Shown: positions 50,086-56,964 of the stretch, in pieces
Layout of the letters: each line of letters begins with the position of its first letter
How positions within the stretch are numbered: position 1 is the stretch's first letter
Source: Pseudomonadota bacterium
Lineage (GTDB): Bacteria > Pseudomonadota > Gammaproteobacteria > Burkholderiales > Burkholderiaceae_C
NCBI GenBank assembly: GCA_023387335.1
Contig: JAEWIF010000065.1
Coordinates: 44,529 to 108,528 of the forward strand
Direction: 5' to 3'
DNA: 64,000 nt
Notes under the pieces: model-generated
The model's input: the letters and a program-made list of their open reading frames with translations, nothing else
The model's database searches: none
What the model was told of the DNA's origin: nothing
Made by a program: the position numbers and the translations under genes

Positions 50086-51393
50086 ATGTTCGAACGACTC
50101 GACTCCGACTTCCCGGTCCACACGCCGAGGCCCGCCGACGCGCCGCAGGCGCTCGAGGGCATCCGGGTGGTCGATTTCAGCCATTTCCTGGCCGGTCCCT
50201 TCGCCACCATGATCCTGGGCGACATGGGCGCCGACGTGATCAAGGTGGAGTCGCCCGGCCGCGGCGACGAGTTCCGCCACTACCCGCCGGTGCCGGCCGA
50301 GACGCCGGCCCAGGGCGCGCCCTACGTCTGGGGCAACCGCAACAAGCGCAGCCTGGCGCTCAACCTCAAGAGCCCGGAAGGCGTCGCGGTGGTCAAGGAG
50401 CTGATCGCCCAGGCCGACGTGGTGTGCGAGAACTTCTCCACCGGCGTGATGGAGCGCTTCGGCCTCGACTACGAGAGCGTCAGGAAGCTCAACCCGAAGA
50501 TCATCTATTGCTCGGTGTCGGCCTACGGCCGCGAAGGCGCCTTCAAGGACCGGCTGGGTTTCGACCCGATCGCCCAGGCCGAGAGCGGCTTCATCTCGAT
50601 GAACGGCTACCCGGATCGCCAGGGCGTGCGCACGCTGTCGCCGGTCGTGGACATCAGCACGGCCATGATGGCCTGCAACGCCATCCTGGGCGCGCTGGTG
50701 GCGCGCGGCCGCACGGGGCAGGGCCAGCAGATCGAGATCGCGCTGTTCGACAACGCGGTGCTGATGACCGGCTACGCCGCGATGCAGCACATGTACACCG
50801 GTGCCGTGCCGAGCCGCCACGGCAACACCAGCCCGGACACCTGCCCCTCGGGCGTGTTCATGAGCCAGGACAAGCCGTTCTACATCAACTGCGGCAACGA
50901 CAAGATCTTCCAGCGCCTCGCCGCGCAGGTGCTCGAGCGTCCCGACCTTGCCAACGACCCGGTGTACGCCGACCGCAACGGCCGCATGGCCAAGCGCGCG
51001 GAGATCTTCAAGCTGCTGGAGGACCTGTTCGTCCAGCATCCCTGGTCGTACTGGCAGCCGCGCATGCGCGCCGCGCAGATCCCTTGCGGCGAGGTGCGCC
51101 ACGTGGGCGACGCGCTGCGCTCGCCCGAGGCCAAGGAGCGCAACCTGGTCACGCGCGTCGAGCATCCGCAGCTGGGCTGGATCCCCAACGTGCGCCTGCC
51201 CATCCTGTACTCGGGCACGCCGCTGGCCGACCCGCAGCCCGCTCCCGCCGTCGGCCAGCACACGCAGGAAGTGCTGTCCGAGGTGCTGGGCTACGACGAG
51301 GCGCGCATCGCGCAACTGCGGGCCTGCGGCGCGCTGGAACCCGCCGCCGCGAAGAAGGCCGCGCACACGCCCGCCGAGGTCGCCGCGGGATGA
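50086..51393 (+). CDS. CaiB/BaiF family CoA-transferase
   Basis: A 435-residue class III CoA-transferase. IRVVDFSHFLAGPFATMILG, DMGADVIKVESPGRGDEFRH and RSLALNLKSPEGVAVVKELI mark the N-terminal domain; the catalytic Asp is probably that of RLGFDPIAQAESGF. ATG 50086 was chosen: the ATG at 50050 lies within operator and promoter G, and that at 50062 overlaps the operator. The C-terminal 25 residues are Ala-rich and extend beyond the usual end. It is coupled by ATGA to DUF2889. Confidence 0.9.
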   Translation: MFERLDSDFPVHTPRPADAPQALEGIRVVDFSHFLAGPFATMILGDMGADVIKVESPGRGDEFRHYPPVPAETPAQGAPYVWGNRNKRSLALNLKSPEGVAVVKELIAQADVVCENFSTGVMERFGLDYESVRKLNPKIIYCSVSAYGREGAFKDRLGFDPIAQAESGFISMNGYPDRQGVRTLSPVVDISTAMMACNAILGALVARGRTGQGQQIEIALFDNAVLMTGYAAMQHMYTGAVPSRHGNTSPDTCPSGVFMSQDKPFYINCGNDKIFQRLAAQVLERPDLANDPVYADRNGRMAKRAEIFKLLEDLFVQHPWSYWQPRMRAAQIPCGEVRHVGDALRSPEAKERNLVTRVEHPQLGWIPNVRLPILYSGTPLADPQPAPAVGQHTQEVLSEVLGYDEARIAQLRACGALEPAAAKKAAHTPAEVAAG

Positions 51394-51959
51394 CGATGAA
51401 GGAGCTGTCCGCCGCGGCCCCGCGCAAGTTGCTGCACACCCGCCAGGTGCAGTGCACCGGCTGGGAGCGCGAGGACGGCCTCTTCGACATCGAGGGGCGC
51501 CTGTCCGACGTGCGCACCGTCGACCTGGACGGCGCGCGCGGCAACTTCCCGCGCAAGGCCGGCGAGCCGGTGCACCTGATCTCGCTGCGCATCACGATCG
51601 ATTCGACCCTCACCATCGTCGCGGCCGAAGCCTGCTCGCACCAGGTGCCGTACGCCGACTGCTTCGAGATCAATCCCGCCTACAAGCAGCTGGTCGGGCT
51701 GCAGATCCGCGGTGGCTTCACCAAGGCGGTGAAGCAATTGTTCGAGGGCGAGCAGGGGTGCACCCACCTCACCGAGTTGCTCGGGCCGATGGCGACGACC
51801 GCTTTCCAGACGCTGGGGCCGGCGATGGAACGGCGGCGTGTCGCACGCGGCGAGCCGCTGGAAGATCCGAACGCGCTCAAGCGGCTGATGGGCAGCTGCC
51901 ACGGGCTGCGGCAGGGCGGACAGCCGGCGGTGATCCGCTGGGGCGACGCGGCGAAATAA
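51390..51959 (+). CDS. DUF2889 domain protein of unknown function
   Basis: A 189-residue protein with the DUF2889 pattern. REDGLFDIEGRLSDVRTVDL is followed by AGEPVHLISLRITIDSTLTI and the hallmark GCTHLTELLGPMATTAFQTL. The conserved Cys-Thr-His could be a reactive or metal site, but no function is known. Such genes are recurrent next to CoA-transferases and acyl-CoA enzymes. It lies at the operon end, and repeat R5 begins seven bases after the stop. Confidence 0.85.
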   Translation: MTMKELSAAAPRKLLHTRQVQCTGWEREDGLFDIEGRLSDVRTVDLDGARGNFPRKAGEPVHLISLRITIDSTLTIVAAEACSHQVPYADCFEINPAYKQLVGLQIRGGFTKAVKQLFEGEQGCTHLTELLGPMATTAFQTLGPAMERRRVARGEPLEDPNALKRLMGSCHGLRQGGQPAVIRWGDAAK

Positions 51960-51966
51960 CCAACCC

Positions 51967-52052
51967 CGTCATTCCCGCGAAGGCGGGAATCCAGAGCTTC
52001 CGGCAGTCCGCGAAAGCGGACGCACTGGATCCCCGCCTCCGCGGGGATGACG
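51967..52052. repeat. Dispersed hairpin repeat, copy R5
   Basis: An 86-base element between the convergent DUF2889 and Bug genes; the Bug stop codon begins two bases after it. Ends as in R3. Confidence 0.9.
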
Positions 52053-52053
52053 A

Positions 52054-53040
52054 TTATTCCGGCTGCACGCCCTTCGCCTTCAACAGCGCCTGGAACCGCG
52101 CGCCTTCCTTGTCCACCAGCGCCCGGAACTGCTGCGGCGAGCTGTACGCCGGCTCGTTGCCCGACTTCGACAGCGACTCGCGCAGCCCCGGCTCCGCCAG
52201 TGCCGTCTTCATCACGCCATTGAGCTTGGCGACCACCGGCTCCGGTGTTCCGGGCGGCGCCACCAGCCCGAAGAAGACTTCGGTCGTCATGCCCGGATAG
52301 CCCTGTTCCGCCATGGTCGGGACATCGGGCAGTTCCTTCTCGCGCTGCCTTCCGGTCACCGCCAGCGCCTTGAGCTTGCCCGCGCGCACCAGCTGGATGT
52401 TGGAGGAGAGCGCGTCGAACAGGAAATGGATGTTGCCCGAGAGGATGGCCGCGGCCGATTCGGCGCCGCCCTTGAACGGCACGTGCAGGGCGTCGAAGCC
52501 GGCTTCCGCCTTCAACAGCTCGGCCAGCAGGTGCAGGCTGCCGTTCATGCCGTTGGATCCGAAGCTCAGCTTGCCCGGATTGGCCTTGCCATACGCGACC
52601 AGCTCCTTGACGTTGTTCACGCCCAGCGAGGGCGACGCCACGAGGATGAAGCCCGAGGTCGTCGCCTGCGCCACCGGGATCAGCGTCTTCACGTCGTAGC
52701 CCGGGTTCTTGTAGAGGTAGGGCGAGATCGCCATCACGCTGTTGCCCACCCACACGAGCGTGTGGCCGTCGTTGGCGCGGACGGTCTGCGCGACCGAGAG
52801 CGTGCCCGAGGCGCCGGGGCGGTTCTCGACCACCACGGGCTGGCCGAGCAGCTTGGCCATGCTCTCCCCGACCAGGCGGGCGGTGAGGTCGGTGGTGCCG
52901 CCGGCGCCGGCGCCCACCAGGATCTTGATCGGCTTGGAGGGCCAGGCCTCCTGCGCGAACAGCGGGCGGGCGGCGAACGAGGCGCCCAGGGCGGCGCCGG
53001 CCGCGAGCAGCGAACGGCGTTGGATGAGGGAACGGGGCAT
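52054..53040 (-). CDS. Bug family solute-binding protein, solo gene divergent from the long plus operon
   Basis: A 328-residue exported protein with an Arg pair in MPRSLIQRRSLLAAGAALGA, signal ending at LFAQE, and loop WPSKPIKILVGAGAGGTTDL. The usual VP in the first strand is replaced by VG. RANDGHTLVWVGNS stands where others have ADGYTLL. Transcribed alone across operator H from the nitroreductase operon. Confidence 0.92.
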   Translation of the reverse strand: MPRSLIQRRSLLAAGAALGASFAARPLFAQEAWPSKPIKILVGAGAGGTTDLTARLVGESMAKLLGQPVVVENRPGASGTLSVAQTVRANDGHTLVWVGNSVMAISPYLYKNPGYDVKTLIPVAQATTSGFILVASPSLGVNNVKELVAYGKANPGKLSFGSNGMNGSLHLLAELLKAEAGFDALHVPFKGGAESAAAILSGNIHFLFDALSSNIQLVRAGKLKALAVTGRQREKELPDVPTMAEQGYPGMTTEVFFGLVAPPGTPEPVVAKLNGVMKTALAEPGLRESLSKSGNEPAYSSPQQFRALVDKEGARFQALLKAKGVQPE

Positions 53041-53055
53041 CGGCTTGTCTCCGGA

Positions 53056-53084
53056 TTGACTTTGATCGGCCCGAACATTATATT
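53056..53084 (+). promoter_or_regulatory. Strong sigma70 promoter of the nitroreductase-thiolase operon
   Basis: TTGACT (53056-53061) and TATATT (53079-53084) with a 17-base spacer. Operator H overlaps the last bases of the -10 box. Confidence 0.65.
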
Positions 53085-53096
53085 GGTCAAACCATT
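53082..53096. promoter_or_regulatory. Operator copy H: ATTGGT-CAA-ACCATT
   Basis: Inner TGGT-CAA-ACCA is perfect; the next pair differs. It lies in the 79-base gap between the solo Bug (minus) and the nitroreductase (plus), over the plus promoter. Confidence 0.8.
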
Positions 53097-53119
53097 AAGC
53101 AAGCTACAACTTCCCGCCC

Positions 53120-53803
53120 ATGACATCCCCCGACGCGGCGCAGCTGGATCGCCTGCTCGCCGAACGCCACAGCTGCCGCAGCTTCCTTCCGCGCGCGGTG
53201 GACCGCGCCACGCTCGACTCCATCCTGCGCACCGCGCAGCGCGCCGCCTCCTGGTGCAACTCGCAGGCCTGGCAGGTGACCATCACCTCGGGCGAAGCCA
53301 CCGAGCGGCTGCGCCGCAAGCTGGTGGACGCCCAGAAGACGGGCGAGCCCGGCGGCAGCGACTTCCCCTTTCCCTCGGCCTACACCGGCGTCTACCTGGA
53401 GCGCCGGCGCGAATGCGGCTTCCAGCTCTACCAGGCCGTCGGCGTGGAGCGCGGCGACAAGGCCGGCTACGCGCGCCAGACGCTGGAGAACTTCCGCCTG
53501 TTCGGCGCGCCGCACGTGGCCATCCTCACCAGCGACCCGGGCCTGGGCGTGTACGGCGCCGTGGACGTGGGCGGCTACGTGCAGGTGCTGCTGCTCGCGA
53601 TGCAGGCGCACGGCGTGGCCGCCATCGCGCAGGCCGCTCTCGCCAACCACAGCGCTCTCGTCAAGCGTGAACTGGAGATCCCCGCGGACCGACCCATGGT
53701 CTGCGCGGTCTCGTTCGGCTACGAGGACACCGCGCATCCCGCCAACAGCTACCGCACGAGCCGCGCCCCGCTGGAGCAGGCCGTGCGCTTCGTGAGCGCC
53801 TGA
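53120..53803 (+). CDS. Nitroreductase family FMN oxidoreductase
   Basis: A 227-residue protein of the FMN nitroreductase fold. LLAERHSCRSFLPRAVDR with Arg and Ser contacts to FMN is followed by AQRAASWCNSQAWQVTITSG. Family enzymes reduce nitro groups, quinones or enones, and some are flavin-dependent dehydrogenases. In a CoA-ester operon it may reduce an activated double bond. First gene of the long plus operon reading to the window end; the next gene starts five bases after its stop. Confidence 0.88.
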   Translation: MTSPDAAQLDRLLAERHSCRSFLPRAVDRATLDSILRTAQRAASWCNSQAWQVTITSGEATERLRRKLVDAQKTGEPGGSDFPFPSAYTGVYLERRRECGFQLYQAVGVERGDKAGYARQTLENFRLFGAPHVAILTSDPGLGVYGAVDVGGYVQVLLLAMQAHGVAAIAQAALANHSALVKRELEIPADRPMVCAVSFGYEDTAHPANSYRTSRAPLEQAVRFVSA

Positions 53804-53808
53804 ACCGG

Positions 53809-54990
53809 ATGAAGACCCTCTCGGACCGCGGCATCGCCATCGTCGGCTACGCCGAAACCAGGCTGGAGCGCCGCAGCGGCCGCACCGCGCTGTCGCTCGC
53901 GGGCGAGGCGGTGGACCAGCTGATCGCGCGCACCGGCATCGAACGCAGCCGCATCGACGGTTTCGCCACCACGCTGGCGATGAGCGAAGGCGGCAACCCG
54001 TTCTACAGCAACCTGCTGGCCGAGGGCCTGGGCCTGTCGGTCAGCTGGTGCCAGGCCACCGAGATCGGCGGCGCCTCCTCGGGCGGCAACATCGCGCGCG
54101 CGGCCGCGGCCATCCAGGCCGGGATGTGCGACATCGTGCTGTGCCTGGCGTCGGACGCGGTGTCCACCGTCGATCGCTCGGTGCAGTCCGGCCACCGCAC
54201 CGAGTACGCGGACCCGGCCGGGTATGCCGGGCCTCTGTCGGCTTTCGCGCTTCTCTCCAACGTGTACGACCAGCGCTACGGCCTGCCGCACGACGCCCTG
54301 GCCAAGCTGGCGGTGACGCAGCGCAAGGGCGCGCTGCTCAACGAGAACGCCTGCGAGGTGCTGCGCAAGCCGCTGACCGAACGCGACTACCTGGAATCCA
54401 GGGTGGTCTCCAGCCCGCTGCGCATGCTGGACTGCGTGATGCGCTGCGACGGTGCCAGCGCGGTGCTGGTGATGTCCACGCAGCGCGCCAAGGAGATGGG
54501 TTTCAGGACGCTCGTGCACCCGATCGCCTACGCCGAGCGCATCAACTTCGACCCGGCGGAAAGCTGCGGCGACATGCTCATGAGCGGCTTCACCGACGTC
54601 GGCCCGCGCGCCTTCGCCAACGCCGGCTGGAAGCCTTCCGACGTGAAGATGCTGCACTGGTACGACGACTTCCTGATCGCGCTGATCCTGCAGTTCGAGC
54701 AGACCGGCTTCTGCGGCCCGGGCGAGGGCGGCGCCTTCGTCATGGCGCACGACCTGACTTACTCCGGCGAACTGCCGCTCAACACCGGCGGTGGCCAGAT
54801 CTCCGCCGGCCAGCCCGGCCTGGCCGGCGGCGGCGTGAACCTGGTCGAGTGCCTGCGCCAGATGTTCGGCGAGGCCGGCCAACGCCAGGTGCGAGATGCG
54901 AGCAACGCCATGCTCTCGGGCATCGGCGTGCTGCAGTACGCGCGCAACTGGGGCACCAGCTCGGTGATGCTGCTGGAGCGAAGCGAATGA
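53809..54990 (+). CDS. Thiolase-like protein (Ltp aldolase type), copy 2
   Basis: A 393-residue thiolase-superfamily protein without the classical Cys-Ser-Gly. The matching place reads ATEIGGASSGGNIARAAAAI. The C-terminal block GELPLNTGGGQISAGQPGLA is typical of SCP-x/Ltp proteins. CDGASAVLVMS and SVMLLERSE are further family marks. It is followed, with ATGA overlap, by a DUF35 gene. Retro-aldol cleavage of a beta-hydroxyacyl-CoA is the best guess. Confidence 0.87.
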   Translation: MKTLSDRGIAIVGYAETRLERRSGRTALSLAGEAVDQLIARTGIERSRIDGFATTLAMSEGGNPFYSNLLAEGLGLSVSWCQATEIGGASSGGNIARAAAAIQAGMCDIVLCLASDAVSTVDRSVQSGHRTEYADPAGYAGPLSAFALLSNVYDQRYGLPHDALAKLAVTQRKGALLNENACEVLRKPLTERDYLESRVVSSPLRMLDCVMRCDGASAVLVMSTQRAKEMGFRTLVHPIAYAERINFDPAESCGDMLMSGFTDVGPRAFANAGWKPSDVKMLHWYDDFLIALILQFEQTGFCGPGEGGAFVMAHDLTYSGELPLNTGGGQISAGQPGLAGGGVNLVECLRQMFGEAGQRQVRDASNAMLSGIGVLQYARNWGTSSVMLLERSE

Positions 54991-55373
54991 GCCAGGCCAC
55001 TCCGCTGCCCGACATCGGCGCGCCTTTCATCCAGGGCCTGCGCGACCGCAGGCTGATGCTGCAGTTCGACCGCGCGAATGGTCGCGCGCAGTTCTATCCG
55101 CGGCCGCAAAGCCTGTACGGCGAGTCCGGCGTCGAGTGGCGTCCCGCCAGCGGGCGCGGAACGCTCTTCGCCTTGACGCTGAGTGGCGTCGCGCCGCCGC
55201 ACCTGCAGGACGCCGTGCCTTACGCGATGGCGCTGGTGCAGCTGGAAGAGGGCCCGCGCATGCTGGCCCGCATCAACGCGCCGTACGACAGCCTGCGCAT
55301 CGGCCAGGCCGTCACGGTCGACTGGGACCATCCCGACACCCGTTCCTTCCCCGTATTCAAGCCGGCGGCCTGA
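54987..55373 (+). CDS. DUF35 OB-fold protein that has lost the zinc ribbon
   Basis: A 128-residue DUF35 protein: the OB-fold half is normal (GRGTLFALTLSGVAPPHLQD, then LRIGQAVTVDWDH). The N-terminal ribbon region reads LMLQFDRANGRAQFYPRPQS, with no cysteine at any of the four zinc positions (compare 17891 and 62457). Length and spacing are kept, so the loss is by substitution, not deletion. It is coupled to thiolase-like copy 2. A possible hairpin with a T tract covers its stop codon. Confidence 0.83.
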   Translation: MSQATPLPDIGAPFIQGLRDRRLMLQFDRANGRAQFYPRPQSLYGESGVEWRPASGRGTLFALTLSGVAPPHLQDAVPYAMALVQLEEGPRMLARINAPYDSLRIGQAVTVDWDHPDTRSFPVFKPAA

Positions 55374-55388
55374 GACCGCCCTTTTTTT
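55364..55388 (+). terminator. Possible intrinsic terminator inside the long plus operon
   Basis: GGCGG (55364-55368), a seven-base loop, CCGCC (55376-55380), one C, then seven T (55382-55388). The stem overlaps the stop codon of the zinc-less DUF35 gene. The stem is short, so it may only attenuate transcription before the following Bug gene. It is the only clear T tract seen after a stem in the window. Confidence 0.4.
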
Positions 55389-55405
55389 CCCGCAGGAGAC
55401 AAGCC

Positions 55406-56386
55406 ATGCAGACCCGCCGCCGCCTTCTGGCCGCCAGCGCCCTCGCGCTATCCGCGCTCGCCCTGGGCACCACCGCCCAGGCCCAGGGCTTCCCGACCCG
55501 ACCGATCAAGATCGTGGTGCCGTTCGCCGCCGGCGGCACGGGCGACGTGCTGGTGCGCTCGCTGCAGGAGCCGCTGCAGCGCCACCTGGGCCAGCCCATC
55601 ATCGTGGAGAACCGGCTGGGCGCCAGCGGCACCATGGGTTCGTCGCACGTGAAGAACTCGCCGGCCGACGGCTACACGCTGCTGCAGGTGGGCAACTCCA
55701 CGCTCAGCACGCCGCTGATGCAGAAGACGCCGGCCTACGACCCGCTGAAGGACTTCGCGCCGGTGGGCCTGATCGCCACCACGCCCATGGTGTTCCTCGT
55801 GCATCCGTCGGTGCCGGCCAACGACCTGAAGGGCCTGATGGACTACGCGAAGGCCAACCCCGGCAAGCTGGAGTTCTCCTCCGCGGGCCGCGGCTCGCTG
55901 GCGCACCTGGCCACCGAGTCGTTCAACCAGGCCGCCGGCCTGCAGATGGTGTTCGTGCCCTACCAGGGCGCCGCGCAGGCGGTGAATGCCGCGCTGGCGG
56001 GCGACGTGAAGATCGCCCTCACCACGCCGTCGGACGCGATCAACTCGTTCGTGAGCTCGGGCCGCCTGAAGATGATGGCCGTCTCCAGCGAGAAGCGCAG
56101 CCCGCTGCTGCCCAACGTGCCCGCCATCAGCGAGTCGCTGCCGGGCTTCGCCGTCAACGCCTTCTTCGGCCTGGCCGCGCCGGCGGGCACGCCGCCGGAC
56201 GTGGTCGTCAAGCTGAACGACGCGGTGAACAGGTCGGTGGCCGAGCCGGCCATGCAGGCCAAGCTCAAGGCGCTGGGCATGTTCCCCAACCCGATGAGCG
56301 CCGCGAGCTTCAGCGACATGTTCCGCAAGGACCACGCCCTGTGGAGCAACGTGATCGCCAAGGGCAGGATCGAGGCGGCGGAGTGA
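55406..56386 (+). CDS. Bug family solute-binding protein in the long plus operon (first of two)
   Basis: A 326-residue exported protein with signal MQTRRRLLAASALALSALAL to AQAQG and loop FPTRPIKIVVPFAAGGTGDV. It also has SPADGYTLLQVGNS and LPNVPAISESLPGF. CAGGAGACAAGCC precedes the ATG at 55406. It follows the possible intrinsic terminator. Its stop overlaps the SnoaL-like start by one base (TGATG). Confidence 0.93.
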   Translation: MQTRRRLLAASALALSALALGTTAQAQGFPTRPIKIVVPFAAGGTGDVLVRSLQEPLQRHLGQPIIVENRLGASGTMGSSHVKNSPADGYTLLQVGNSTLSTPLMQKTPAYDPLKDFAPVGLIATTPMVFLVHPSVPANDLKGLMDYAKANPGKLEFSSAGRGSLAHLATESFNQAAGLQMVFVPYQGAAQAVNAALAGDVKIALTTPSDAINSFVSSGRLKMMAVSSEKRSPLLPNVPAISESLPGFAVNAFFGLAAPAGTPPDVVVKLNDAVNRSVAEPAMQAKLKALGMFPNPMSAASFSDMFRKDHALWSNVIAKGRIEAAE

Positions 56387-56964
56387 TGGCGGCGGCCGAC
56401 TACTCCCCCGAACGCATCGCCGACCGCATGCAGATCCAGGACTGCATGTACCGCTGGTGCCGCGCCGTCGACCGGCTGGACTACGAAGGCATGCGCGCCT
56501 CGTTCCATCCGGATGCCGTGGACAAGCACGGTGCCTTCGACGGCGACATCGTCGGCCTGGTCGAATGGATCCGCGCGCGCCACGCCGCGATCCCGTTCTC
56601 CATGCATGCGGTCAGCAACATGCTGATCGAGTTCGCCGGCCCCGACCGCGCGCTGGTCGAGACCTACGTGCGCACCACGCAGCGCTACCCGGCCGAGGCG
56701 CGCCAGGCGCTCGACCAGCTGGCCGGCGGCCGCGCGGGCAGCGGCGACGGCGCCATGGACCTGTTGACCTGCAGCCGCTACGTCGATCGCTTCGAGCGGC
56801 GCAATGGCGAATGGAGGATCGCGCTGCGCACCCTGGTGGCGGACTGGAAGCAGTTCGTCGAGGTGCCATCCGGCCAGCCCAAGCCGCCCGCTTCGCAGGA
56901 GGTGGGCCGGCGCAACGACGACGATTTCATCTACCGCGAACGGCGGGCACTGGGGATCTCATGA
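56386..56964 (+). CDS. SnoaL-like (NTF2 fold) protein 2
   Basis: A 192-residue protein of the SnoaL-like group with a longer C-terminus than protein 1. RMQIQDCMYRWCRAVDRLDY, then MRASFHPDAVDKHGAF and FERRNGEWRIALRTLVADWK. Asp-Tyr and His residues in DRLDYEGM and HPDAVDKHG are placed as in scytalone dehydratase-like members, so dehydration or isomerisation of a cyclic intermediate is plausible. It sits between two Bug genes, overlapping both. Confidence 0.82.
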   Translation: MAAADYSPERIADRMQIQDCMYRWCRAVDRLDYEGMRASFHPDAVDKHGAFDGDIVGLVEWIRARHAAIPFSMHAVSNMLIEFAGPDRALVETYVRTTQRYPAEARQALDQLAGGRAGSGDGAMDLLTCSRYVDRFERRNGEWRIALRTLVADWKQFVEVPSGQPKPPASQEVGRRNDDDFIYRERRALGIS

